From the NCBI GenBank assembly GCA_963846565.1, contig CAWJWL010000005.1, positions 620,001 through 684,000 of the forward strand: a stretch of DNA of 64,000 bases, in the 5' to 3' direction. Source of the DNA: WHSW01 sp963846565. Its GTDB lineage: Bacteria; Actinomycetota; Thermoleophilia; Solirubrobacterales; 70-9. The notes beneath the pieces are model-generated. The model had not been told where the DNA came from and did no database searches. It worked only from the letters and a program-made list of their open reading frames with translations. Positions 55,880 through 63,920 of the stretch are shown here, in pieces. The stretch's first letter is position 1. Each line of letters starts with the position of its first letter. The position numbers and the translations under genes are program-made.

Positions 55880-56752
55880 ATGTCGCAGAGCCGCACCTGG
55901 CGTCTCGCAAACGCCGCCCTCGCCTTCCCGCCCCCGCTGGCGGCGGGGATCGTCAACGTCACCGGCGACTCCTTCTTCTCCGGCGCGCGCAGCGAGACGC
56001 CCGAGCGTGCGGTCGCCGACGGACTCGCCCTCGTCGAGGCCGGCTTCGACCTGCTCGACGTCGGGGCCGTGGCCGCGCGGAGCGGCCCCCCGGTGAGCGC
56101 CGCGGACGAGGCCGCGCGGCTCGTCCCGGCGATCGAGAGCCTCGCCGCCGAGTCCGGGGTTCCCGTGCTCGCCGACACCTTCTCCGCCGAAGTTGCCGCG
56201 GCTGCGCTCGACGCCGGGGCCGCCGGGATCAACGACATCTCGGGCGGTGCCGACGATGCCCTGCTCGAGCTCGTCGGCGAGCGTGGATGCGGATACGTGC
56301 TGATGCACATCGACGGCCCGCCACGGGTTGACCGCCCGGTTCCCGAGTACCACGACGTGGTCGAGAGCGTCCGCCTCTTCTTCGAGCAGCGGATCGAGCA
56401 CGCCGCGACCCTCGGCGTCGATCCCGAGCAGATCGCGCTCGACCCCGGCCTCGACTTCGACAAGGACACGGACGACGATCTCGAGCTCCTCCGCCGCGTG
56501 GCAGAGCTCCACGATCTCGACCGGCCGATCTTCCTCGCCCTCTCTCGCAAGGACTTCCTCGGGGCGCTGCTCACCGGCTCCTGGGAGGGTCGGGCGGCGG
56601 CGGAGGATCGCGGCCCGGCGACCCTCGCGGCAGCGGCGCTCGCCGCGGCCGAGGGAGTTGAGCTGTTCCGCCTCCACGACCGCGACGCGCTCGACGCGAT
56701 GCGCGTGGCGGCCGCGATCGCCGACCCGGAAGCGGTTCGCGCCGATGGCTGA
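55880..56752 (+). CDS. Dihydropteroate synthase-like pterin-binding protein
   Basis: TIM-barrel protein of 290 residues clearly related to FolP. Pterin-pocket residues are kept: Asp in VLADTFSAEVA, Asn in AGINDISGGADD, Lys in ALSRKDFLG, and Arg-His-Asp in LFRLHDRD. The two mobile loops that handle pABA and pyrophosphate differ: NVTPDSFSDGG is NVTGDSFFSGAR, and D-x-GGESTRPG is replaced by LLDVGAVAARSGPPVS. The family is certain, but the activity may be altered or specialised. The stop overlaps the helicase gene by eight bases. Confidence 0.8.
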   Translation: MSQSRTWRLANAALAFPPPLAAGIVNVTGDSFFSGARSETPERAVADGLALVEAGFDLLDVGAVAARSGPPVSAADEAARLVPAIESLAAESGVPVLADTFSAEVAAAALDAGAAGINDISGGADDALLELVGERGCGYVLMHIDGPPRVDRPVPEYHDVVESVRLFFEQRIEHAATLGVDPEQIALDPGLDFDKDTDDDLELLRRVAELHDLDRPIFLALSRKDFLGALLTGSWEGRAAAEDRGPATLAAAALAAAEGVELFRLHDRDALDAMRVAAAIADPEAVRADG

Positions 56753-59096
56753 GATGCTCGACCTCGGATCGGCCGCCCCGCTCGCGTGGGAGCGTCTGCT
56801 CGAGGCTGGAGAGATCGACGACCGCCTCGTAACCACGAGCGTCGAGGAGCCGCGAGCGCCGGCACTCGTCGATCCGCCGGCGTCGCTTCACCCCGGCCTC
56901 GCCGTCGCGCTGGCCGAGGCCGGGATCGGCCGGCTCTACTCGCACCAGGTCGAGGCCTTCGAGGCGGCCGCCGAAGGGAACGTGATCGTCACCAGCGGCA
57001 CGGCGTCGGGCAAGTCGCTCTCCTTCAACCTCCCCGTTCTCGACGCGATCGCCAACGACCCGAAGGCCCGCGCGCTCTACCTCTACCCGACGAAGGCGCT
57101 CGCCCAGGACCAGGCGCGAAAGCTCCACGCGCTCAACCCGCCCGCCCTCGTGCCCGCGATCTACGACGGCGACACTCCGCGCGAGGACCGGCCGGCGATC
57201 CGCAAGCGATCGAACCTGATCCTCACCAACCCGGACATGCTCAACATGGCGATCCTCGGCCACCACAAGGGCTGGGGTGACTTCCTCGCCAACCTCGAAT
57301 GGGTCGTCGTCGACGAGGCGCACACCTACCGCGGCGTCTTCGGCTCCCACGTCGCCAACGTCCTGCGCCGGTTGCGCCGCGTCGCCCGCGTCTACGGGCG
57401 CGAGCCGCGCTTCGTCTTCGCCTCGGCGACGATCGCAAACCCGCTCGAGCTCGCCGAGCGGCTCACGGGTGAGTCCTTCACGCTGATCGACTCGGACGGC
57501 GCTCCGCGCGCCAAGCGGCGGATCGCGATCTGGAATCCGCCGGTGATCGACGAGAAGACGATGAGCCGGCGCTCGGTCCTCGCCGAGGTGGCGGAGCTGC
57601 TCGCCGACCTCGTCATCAACGGCTCCCGGACGATCTGCTTCCTGCGCAGCCGCCGCGGGATCGAGCTGATCCTGAAGTTCACCCGCCAGCGCCTCGAGGA
57701 TCTGGGTGAGCCGGCGCTCGCCCGGCGGATCTCGCCCTACCGGGCCGGCTACACGCCGCAGCAGCGCCGGGAGATCGAGGCCCAACTCGCCGGCGGTGAG
57801 CTGCTCGCGGTGGTGGCGACCGACGCGCTCGAGCTCGGCATCGACATCGGCGAGCTCGACGCGGCGATCTGCGTGACCTTCCCCGGCACGGTCGCGAGCC
57901 TGCGGCAGATGTGGGGGCGAGCGGGACGGCGAAGCGACGGGATCGCGCTCTACGTCGCCGGTGAGGACGCGCTCGATCAGTTCTTCTGCCGGCATCCGGA
58001 AGAGTTCCTCGAGCGTGCGGTCGAGGCGGCGATCCTCGACCACGAGAACGAGCGGATCCAGCTCACCCATCTGCTCGCGGCGGCCTACGAGGCGCCGCTC
58101 GGCGGCAGCGGCGATCAGCCCGGCGCGCTCGATGACGAGATCCTGGGGGAGCACTGGCGCGAGCGTGCCGACGGTCTCGTCGGCGCCGGGAAGCTCCGCC
58201 GCGGCCGCGACGGCCGCTACCTGCCGCGGGGGCCCGGCTACCCGGCGGGTGAGATCTCCCTGCGCTCCGCCTCACTCGACGCGGTCGCCGTCGTCGACGC
58301 CGCTTCGGGGGAGATGATCGGCTCGGTCGAGGCCGAGCGCGCCTTCACCACCGTGCACCCGGGTGCCGTCTATCTCCACCTCGGCCGTTCCTACGAGGTC
58401 GCCGAGCTCGACCTCGACAACCGGCGGGCGATCGTGGAGGAGTTCAGCGGCGACTGGTACACGCAGCCGAAGAAGGAGACGATGGTCTTCATCGAGGAGC
58501 CCGAGGCGGGGCGGCCGATCGGGCCGGCGGATCGCGCGGCGGTGGAGCTCCGCTTCGGGGAGGTCTCGGTGACCGAGCAGGTGATCGCCTACCAGCGCAA
58601 GAGCCTGACCGACCACGAGGTGATCGACCTGATCGCACTCGACCTGCCGGAGCAGAACTTCCCCACCCAGGCGCTGTGGTACGTGATGGCGGACGCGCTC
58701 GCCGGCCCGGCGGCGCTCGGACCCGACGTCCAGATGGGCGCCCTGCACGCCGCCGAGCACAGCCAGATCGCGGTACTTCCGCTGCTCGCGATGTGCGACC
58801 GCTGGGATATCGGCGGCCTCTCGACCAACATTCACTTCCAGACCGGCCTGCCGACGATCTTCATCTACGACGGCCATCCGGGCGGGGTCGGGATCGCGCG
58901 TCGCGGCTACGACGAGTTCGAGCGCCTCGTCGCCGACGCGTCCCGCCTCGTCGCCGAGTGTCCGTGCGAGGCCGGCTGCCCGTCGTGCATCCAGAGCCCC
59001 AAGTGCGGCAACCTGAACGAGCCGCTCCACAAGGCGGGATCGCTCGAGTTGATGGACCGGATCATCACACTGATGGGGAGCGAGCGCGGGCGCTAG
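56745..59096 (+). CDS. DEAD/DEAH-box helicase with DUF1998 (MrfA/YprA-like)
   Basis: Superfamily 2 helicase of 783 residues. Motif I is GTASGKS (85-91), motif II is VVVDEAHTY (DEAH), motif III is FASATIANP, and motif VI is QMWGRAGRRSDG. The C-terminal DUF1998 domain ends with four cysteines in ECPCEAGCPSCIQSPKCGN, the Zn-binding cluster of MrfA. In Bacillus MrfA, with the nuclease MrfB, repairs mitomycin crosslinks. No mrfB-like nuclease lies next door, although a YhaM-like exonuclease lies 3.4 kb away. It is co-transcribed with the DHPS-like gene. Confidence 0.93.
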   Translation: MAEMLDLGSAAPLAWERLLEAGEIDDRLVTTSVEEPRAPALVDPPASLHPGLAVALAEAGIGRLYSHQVEAFEAAAEGNVIVTSGTASGKSLSFNLPVLDAIANDPKARALYLYPTKALAQDQARKLHALNPPALVPAIYDGDTPREDRPAIRKRSNLILTNPDMLNMAILGHHKGWGDFLANLEWVVVDEAHTYRGVFGSHVANVLRRLRRVARVYGREPRFVFASATIANPLELAERLTGESFTLIDSDGAPRAKRRIAIWNPPVIDEKTMSRRSVLAEVAELLADLVINGSRTICFLRSRRGIELILKFTRQRLEDLGEPALARRISPYRAGYTPQQRREIEAQLAGGELLAVVATDALELGIDIGELDAAICVTFPGTVASLRQMWGRAGRRSDGIALYVAGEDALDQFFCRHPEEFLERAVEAAILDHENERIQLTHLLAAAYEAPLGGSGDQPGALDDEILGEHWRERADGLVGAGKLRRGRDGRYLPRGPGYPAGEISLRSASLDAVAVVDAASGEMIGSVEAERAFTTVHPGAVYLHLGRSYEVAELDLDNRRAIVEEFSGDWYTQPKKETMVFIEEPEAGRPIGPADRAAVELRFGEVSVTEQVIAYQRKSLTDHEVIDLIALDLPEQNFPTQALWYVMADALAGPAALGPDVQMGALHAAEHSQIAVLPLLAMCDRWDIGGLSTNIHFQTGLPTIFIYDGHPGGVGIARRGYDEFERLVADASRLVAECPCEAGCPSCIQSPKCGNLNEPLHKAGSLELMDRIITLMGSERGR

Positions 59097-59276
59097 CAGT
59101 GCTCATACGCTCGCTCGGTGTGGTGAGGCCCAAGAACCGGTCGACGAGCGCCGCCTCGATCGCCTCGCCCCCGATTGATCGGTACGCGCGAGGACTACGT
59201 GCCCGAAGACGAGCGCACCGTCAGAACGACGACTCCCTCGACCCTTGCGGCGTGGGCGTATGAGCACCTCCGCCGC

Positions 59277-59282
59277 TAGCCT
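59277..59282 (+). promoter_or_regulatory. -10 box TAGCCT of the tRNA-Phe gene
   Basis: TAGCCT ends ten bases before the mature tRNA 5' end. The preceding 180 bases, after the helicase stop, show no gene. Confidence 0.5.
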
Positions 59283-59292
59283 TACGCGCCGC

Positions 59293-59365
59293 GGCGAGGT
59301 AGCTCAGTTGGTAGAGCACACGACTGAAAATCGTGGTGTCGCCGGTTCGATTCCGGCCCTCGCCA
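59293..59365 (+). tRNA. tRNA-Phe (GAA anticodon)
   Basis: Acceptor stem GGCGAGG (59293-59299) pairs with CCTCGCC (59358-59364), and the discriminator is A. The D-arm GCTCAGTTGGTAGAGC, anticodon loop CTGAAAA with GAA at 59326-59328, and the T-arm are regular. CCA is not encoded. About 130 bases without a clear feature follow. Confidence 0.97.
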
Positions 59366-59494
59366 TCTGGCGGCCGATGCGGCCCCCTGGGGGCGTCATC
59401 GACCGCTCGCCTGCGGGTAGGGCGCGCTCCCTGCTTCCTTGCCCTCGCTCGCTCCCGGATGTCACGATCTGGGTCGGGACGTCGTCAGTACGGC

Positions 59495-60370
59495 ATGAGC
59501 GAAATCGTCATCACCGGATCCACTGGAGTAGTTGGGCGCCGCGTTGTTCGTGAGCTGCTCGCCAACGGCAACCGCGTCACGGGAGTGACGCGCTCCGCGA
59601 GCGGACGCGCCCGGCTCGAGAGCCTCGGGGCCGACGCCGTCGAGGCCGACGTGTTCGACGAGGAGTCGCTGCGCGGCGCCTTTCACGGGGCGGACGCGGC
59701 GGTCAACCTGCTGACCCACATCCCGAGCCCCGATCGCATGCCCGATCCTTCTGCCTGGGAGGAGAACGACCGCTTGCGCGTCGATGCGTCCGCGGCGATC
59801 GCGAGGGCCGCTCGGGCGGCCGGGGCCCAACGCCTCGTGCAGGAGTCGATCGCGTTCGTGTACGCGGACGGCGGCGACGCGTGGCTCGACGAGGAAGCAC
59901 CGGTTGCCGGCGGTGGGGTGACGAGCACCGCGCTGACCGCCGAGAGAAACGCCCGCGAGCTGTTCGACGGCGATACGGTCGTCTTGCGCTTCGGCCTGTT
60001 CATGGGGACCGAAAGCGAGTCCACCCTGGCCGCTGTGGAGGCGGCGCGCCGCGGCGACTCGATCGCGGTCGGCCGGGCCGGCGCGTACCGCCCGATGCTC
60101 TGGCTGGATGACGCTGCGACGGCAGTTGCCGCGGCGCTTCGCGTACCCCCGGGCATCTACAACGTCGCCGATGCCGACCCGGCCACGACCGCTGAGATCG
60201 ATGCCGCGCTGGCGACCGCCGTCGGGCTGGAGTCCCTTCGACAGGGGGACGTGCAGGACGTACCGCAGGCACGATCGCAGCGCGTGTCAAGCCGCCGGCT
60301 GCGCGAGGCCGGTGGCTGGGTGCCACGCATGCGAGCGGGCACCGAGATCTGGGAGCAGGTTGCGGCATGA
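59495..60370 (+). CDS. NAD(P)-dependent epimerase/reductase, SDR family
   Basis: Atypical/extended SDR of 291 residues. The nucleotide site is EIVITGSTGVVGRRVVRELL (TGxxGxxG), followed by AAVNLLTHIPSP. The usual YxxxK is not evident; a Y in FVYADG lies nearby. LRFGLFMGT and GIYNVADADP correspond to the C-terminal substrate region. It shares a four-base overlap (ATGA) with the ECF41 sigma gene. ECF41 sigma factors are usually encoded beside a small redox enzyme such as an epimerase or carboxymuconolactone decarboxylase, so this is the likely partner or target. Confidence 0.88.
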   Translation: MSEIVITGSTGVVGRRVVRELLANGNRVTGVTRSASGRARLESLGADAVEADVFDEESLRGAFHGADAAVNLLTHIPSPDRMPDPSAWEENDRLRVDASAAIARAARAAGAQRLVQESIAFVYADGGDAWLDEEAPVAGGGVTSTALTAERNARELFDGDTVVLRFGLFMGTESESTLAAVEAARRGDSIAVGRAGAYRPMLWLDDAATAVAAALRVPPGIYNVADADPATTAEIDAALATAVGLESLRQGDVQDVPQARSQRVSSRRLREAGGWVPRMRAGTEIWEQVAA

Positions 60371-61209
60371 GCGTTGCCGAGCGCTTCGCGCGCGCACGCC
60401 CGCGGCTGCTCCGCCTGGCCTACAGCGAGCTCGGCGATCTCGGCGAGGCCGAGGACGTGGTGCAGGAAGCGTGGCTGCGGCTTGAGCGCTCGGACGTCGA
60501 GGCGATCGAGAACCTCGACGGCTGGCTGACCAGGGTCGTCGGCCGCCTCGCGCTCGATCGCCTGCGGTCCGCTCGGGCTCGCCGCGAGACGTATGTCGGC
60601 CCCTGGCTCCCGGAGCCGCTCGTGTCCGACGACCCTGCGGACCGCGTCACACTCGATGAGTCGATCAGCTACGCGCTGCTCGCCGTCCTCGAGCAGCTCT
60701 CACCGGCGGAGCGCACTGCGTTCGTGCTGCACGATGTGTTCGACGTGCCATTTGGCGAAGTCGCCGAGATCGTCGGACGTACACCCGAGGCGGTGCGGCA
60801 GCTGGCCTCGCGAGCCCGTCGCCATGTCAAGAGCGAGAGTCCACGCTTCGCCGCCTCGCGCGACGAGCACGACCGCGCCGTGCGCGCATTTGCTGAGGCG
60901 ATCGGCGAGGGCGACCTGGAAGGGCTCGTGGCGGTGCTCGACCCGGGCGTCGTATGGACGTCGGACGGCGGCGGGCGCGCCACCGCCGCGCTCAAGCCGG
61001 TTCTCGGTGCGGCGCGGGTCGGGCGCGCTTGGTTGGCGCTGAGCCGCAGATCCGTGGACGAGCCGATGGAGGTGGAGCTCAACGGACGGCTTGGGCTGCT
61101 GTTTCGGAGCAGCGACGGCCAACGGACCGTGCTCAGTTTCGTCATCTGCGGCGAGCAGATCACGCGCATCGACGCGATCCGCAACCCGGAGAAGCTGCGA
61201 CGCGTCTGA
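60367..61209 (+). CDS. ECF41-type (SigJ-like) RNA polymerase sigma factor
   Basis: Sigma factor of 280 residues. Region 2 (LLRLAYSELGDLGEAEDVVQEAWLRL) and region 4 (LSPAERTAFVLHDVFDVPFGEVAEIVGRTPEAVRQLASRARR, shortened here) cover the first 160 residues. A SnoaL-like C-terminal domain follows, with the conserved DGGGR motif (WTSDGGGRA). In ECF41 proteins this domain replaces an anti-sigma factor and controls activity. The start overlaps the epimerase stop. The run of SnoaL-like genes at 18.7-20.3 kb shares the fold but is not linked in sequence. Confidence 0.93.
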   Translation: MSVAERFARARPRLLRLAYSELGDLGEAEDVVQEAWLRLERSDVEAIENLDGWLTRVVGRLALDRLRSARARRETYVGPWLPEPLVSDDPADRVTLDESISYALLAVLEQLSPAERTAFVLHDVFDVPFGEVAEIVGRTPEAVRQLASRARRHVKSESPRFAASRDEHDRAVRAFAEAIGEGDLEGLVAVLDPGVVWTSDGGGRATAALKPVLGAARVGRAWLALSRRSVDEPMEVELNGRLGLLFRSSDGQRTVLSFVICGEQITRIDAIRNPEKLRRV

Positions 61210-61228
61210 AACGAGCGCCGCGGCGCGA

Positions 61229-61234
61229 TACGTT
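61229..61234 (+). promoter_or_regulatory. -10-like box TACGTT for the acidic small protein
   Basis: TACGTT ends nine bases before GTG 61244 and supports the short gene. Confidence 0.35.
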
Positions 61235-61243
61235 TCCGCGATC

Positions 61244-61348
61244 GTGACCTTTGAAGACGATCCGCGCGACGCCGACCTGTTTCTGGGCAACGACGACTTC
61301 GACTATCTCGAGGACGACGACGGCTTCGCCGACAACGACGAGATCTGA
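61244..61348 (+). CDS. Very acidic 34-residue protein
   Basis: A frame of 34 codons from GTG 61244, with roughly half of its residues Asp or Glu (FEDDPRDADLFLGNDDFDYL is its core). It has two Phe-rich turns and no basic residue except one Arg. TACGTT nine bases upstream fits the leaderless pattern. Such acidic microproteins can mimic DNA or bind calcium or RNA polymerase. Position right after an ECF sigma gene makes a regulatory role attractive but unproven. It could be non-coding chance. Confidence 0.45.
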   Translation: MTFEDDPRDADLFLGNDDFDYLEDDDGFADNDEI

Positions 61349-61404
61349 ACCGAATCTGCGGCGGCCGCCCGGAGGGGCTTGCGTAGCCCGGCGCCGCGAT
61401 CGGG

Positions 61405-61410
61405 TATAGC
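61405..61410 (+). promoter_or_regulatory. -10-like box TATAGC for the YihY gene
   Basis: TATAGC ends six bases before ATG 61417. Confidence 0.45.
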
Positions 61411-61416
61411 GCCCCC

Positions 61417-62373
61417 ATGAGCTCGATCGCCGGCCCCACGGACATGACCGTGCGCGCCTGGTGGCACGCGCTGCGCGACGCGGCGAAGTCATTCAGCGCC
61501 AACAACCTCGGCGACCGCTCCGCGGCGCTCACGTACTACTCCGTCCTCGCGATCTTCCCCGGCCTGATCGTCCTCGTCTCGCTGCTCGGCGTGCTCGGCA
61601 ACGAGGACACGGTCGATGCCCTGTTGCGGATCGTCGGCGACCTTGGCCCGTCCTCGGCGGTCGACACGCTCCGCGGCCCGCTGGAGAAGATCGTCGACAG
61701 CTCGGGCAGCGCGGGGATCGCACTCCTCTTCGGCTCGGCGATCGCCCTCTACTCCGCGTCCGGCTACATCGGCGCCTTCATCCGTGCCACGAACGAGATC
61801 TGGGAGGTCGAGGAGGAGCGCCCCTTCTACAAGCTGCGGCCGCTGCAGATCCTGATCACGCTCGCGATGGTCGTGGTGCTCACCATCGTCCTCTTCATCG
61901 TGGTGCTCAGCGGTCCCCTCCTCGACGCGACCGGGGCGGAGCTCGGGATCGGCGATACCGCCCTTCAGATCTGGTCGATCGTCCGCTGGCCGCTGCTGTT
62001 CGCGGTCGTCGTCACGGTGATCGCGCTGCTCTACCGCGTCTCGCCCGACGCCAAGCATGCCGGTCTGCGCTGGATCCTCCCCGGGAGCGGTCTCGCCACC
62101 ATCCTCTGGCTCGTCGCCTCCGCGGGCTTCAACCTCTACGTCTCGAACTTCGGCTCCTACGCCAACACCTACGGCAGCCTCGCCGGGATCGTCATCTTCC
62201 TGATCTGGCTCTGGCTCACGAACCAGGCGATCCTCCTCGGGGCCCAGTTCGCGGCCGAGCTGGAGCGCACCGCGCACGCTGCCGCGGTTCCGTATCCGCC
62301 GGGGCAGGCGGTGCCGATCGACCCCGCCGAGCGCGCTGCCGAGCCGCACTACTCACCGGTCGACCCCCCGTAA
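61417..62373 (+). CDS. YihY/BrkB-family (UPF0761) membrane protein
   Basis: Protein of 318 residues with about six membrane helices. Family landmarks are DRSAALTYYSVLAIFPGLIVLVSLLG, SGYIGAFIRATNEIWEVEEERPFYKLRPLQI, YRVSPDAKHAGLRWILPGS, YGSLAGIVIFLIWLWLTNQAILLGAQFAAELER (given in part). The older name ribonuclease BN for this family was a mistake; the function is unknown. The C-terminal tail is Pro-rich and cytoplasmic. The TATAGC box is six bases upstream. The next 90 bases contain no gene. Confidence 0.92.
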   Translation: MSSIAGPTDMTVRAWWHALRDAAKSFSANNLGDRSAALTYYSVLAIFPGLIVLVSLLGVLGNEDTVDALLRIVGDLGPSSAVDTLRGPLEKIVDSSGSAGIALLFGSAIALYSASGYIGAFIRATNEIWEVEEERPFYKLRPLQILITLAMVVVLTIVLFIVVLSGPLLDATGAELGIGDTALQIWSIVRWPLLFAVVVTVIALLYRVSPDAKHAGLRWILPGSGLATILWLVASAGFNLYVSNFGSYANTYGSLAGIVIFLIWLWLTNQAILLGAQFAAELERTAHAAAVPYPPGQAVPIDPAERAAEPHYSPVDPP

Positions 62374-62463
62374 TCGCTCCCCTGTCAGGAAGAGGCCGTG
62401 GTCCCCGACTTTCCATGCAGGGAGAGAACGGACCCGTCCGGACCTCTAACTAAGTTGGAACCA

Positions 62464-63516
62464 ATGAGTAATCAGGGAGGGATAGAAGCGCTGCAAGCCC
62501 CGCTCGGGGCAGCCCCGGCCCCGGCCCCCGCTCCGCCGGCGGCCGTGCCCCTGATCCGCACCTTCGTTCGCGAGCTCGCCGACGGGGACACGATCGCCGC
62601 GACGTTCGCCGTCCGCGAGCGCGACCGGCGCAGCCGCCGCAATGGCGACGACTTCGTCCGCCTGCTGGTCGCCGATCGCACGGGCGCCGTCGAGGCGGTC
62701 GCCTGGGAGGACATCGAGGACTGCTTTGCCTGCGCACCGCCAGGCACGGTCGTCTTCATCGAGGGGCGGTTCTCGGTCCACTCGCAGTACGGGCCGAAGA
62801 TCACGATCCGGACGATCCGCCGCGCCGAGGCGGAGGAGTTCGACCAGGAGGAGCTCGCCGAGGGCCCGCCGGTCGAGGTCGAGCGGCTCGAACACGATCT
62901 CCGCGCGCTGCTCGCGACGGTGCAGAACCGGCAGCTCCGCACCCTGCTCGATCGCTTCTTCGGCGAGGAGTCACGGATCTGGAAGCGCTTCCGCGCCGCG
63001 CCGGCGGCGAAGTACTACCACCAGGCATATCCGCACGGGCTCCTCGACCACACGCTCTCCGTCGCCCAGGCGGTGAGCGCCGCTGCGGCGGCGTTCCCCG
63101 GGATCGACCGCGACGTCGCGATCACCGGCGCGCTCCTTCACGACATCGGCAAGACGCAGGCCTACAACGACGATCCGCTCGCGATCGACCTCACCGACGC
63201 CGGCCGCCTCCAGGGCGAGATTCCGCTCGGGTACTACCTGGTCCGCCGCATGATCGAGACGATCGAGGGGTTCGACCGCGACCTTGCGCAGGCGGTGCTC
63301 CACATCGTCCTCTCCCACCACGGCAAGCTCGAAAATGGCTCCCCGGTGGTCCCTGCGACCCGCGAGGCGACGCTCGTCCACATGATGGACAACCTGGGCG
63401 GGACGCTGGGCAGCTTCGACCGGATCGAGCGCGAGCTGCCCGAGGGGCAGACATGGTCCCGTTTCGACCGCGGGATCGACTCGGCCGCCTATTTCGGGCG
63501 CCGCGAAGCCGCCTAG
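62464..63516 (+). CDS. OB-fold/HD-domain 3'-5' exoribonuclease, YhaM-like
   Basis: Protein of 350 residues. The N-terminal OB fold (about 35-130; FVRLLVADRTGAVEAVAWED) is followed by an HD domain (about 180-330) with YYHQAYPHGLLDHTLSVAQA, ALLHDIGKTQAY (the His-Asp pair) and LHIVLSHHGKLENGSPV. This is the layout of Bacillus YhaM, which degrades RNA and DNA 3' to 5' with Mn. A Pro/Ala-rich N-terminal extension of 30 residues is unusual. ATG 62464 is the first start in front of the conserved part. It is convergent with the small membrane-protein gene. Confidence 0.9.
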   Translation: MSNQGGIEALQAPLGAAPAPAPAPPAAVPLIRTFVRELADGDTIAATFAVRERDRRSRRNGDDFVRLLVADRTGAVEAVAWEDIEDCFACAPPGTVVFIEGRFSVHSQYGPKITIRTIRRAEAEEFDQEELAEGPPVEVERLEHDLRALLATVQNRQLRTLLDRFFGEESRIWKRFRAAPAAKYYHQAYPHGLLDHTLSVAQAVSAAAAAFPGIDRDVAITGALLHDIGKTQAYNDDPLAIDLTDAGRLQGEIPLGYYLVRRMIETIEGFDRDLAQAVLHIVLSHHGKLENGSPVVPATREATLVHMMDNLGGTLGSFDRIERELPEGQTWSRFDRGIDSAAYFGRREAA

Positions 63517-63526
63517 AGCGACCCGG

Positions 63527-63892
63527 CTAGTTCGTACAGGCCTGGATCGCCTCGACGTTGCCGTTCGCGCCCTGTATGCAGTCGAGGAGCGCTGTTCCCG
63601 TCTCCGCGCCGGGGGTTCCGTTGTTGATCCCGGCCTCGTTGAGCGCCTGCTGCGCGTCCTTGACGGCATCCTTCACCTGATTGCCGGCAGCCTGATTCGA
63701 GAGGTTGAGCGAATCCTTGATCGAGTTCTGGACGTCGCGCTGGATGTCCTGGGAGCTCTGCGTCACGGAGTCCGAGATCCGCTCGGTCGAGTCCAGCGAC
63801 GGCTTCAGGATGAAGAAGTAGACAGCCGCCAGGATCGCGACGGTCGTGATCAACTTCGCGATCGGATTGATGATCGTCCCGGCACCAATCAT
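63527..63892 (-). CDS. Small membrane-anchored protein with C-terminal Cys pair
   Basis: Protein of 121 residues. One N-terminal membrane helix (AKLITTVAILAAVYFFILKP) is followed by a polar helical region (STERISDSVTQSSQDIQRD ... SIKDSLNLSNQAAGNQVKDAVKDAQQAL) with coiled-coil character. The C-terminal TALLDCIQGANGNVEAIQACTN has two cysteines 14 residues apart. AGGGGGAC before the ATG is a ribosome binding site. The protein at the edge of the window has a similar Cys-helix-Cys ending, so the two may be paralogues. I do not recognise the family. Confidence 0.65.
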   Translation of the reverse strand: MIGAGTIINPIAKLITTVAILAAVYFFILKPSLDSTERISDSVTQSSQDIQRDVQNSIKDSLNLSNQAAGNQVKDAVKDAQQALNEAGINNGTPGAETGTALLDCIQGANGNVEAIQACTN

Positions 63893-63920
63893 GTGTCCCC
63901 CTGGTGGTCTGGGCCTGCGG

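Noticed and set aside
59245..59553. Plus-strand frame that runs through tRNA-Phe
   Set aside because: The peptide GEVAQLVEHTTENRGVAGS is the familiar false translation of a tRNA gene.
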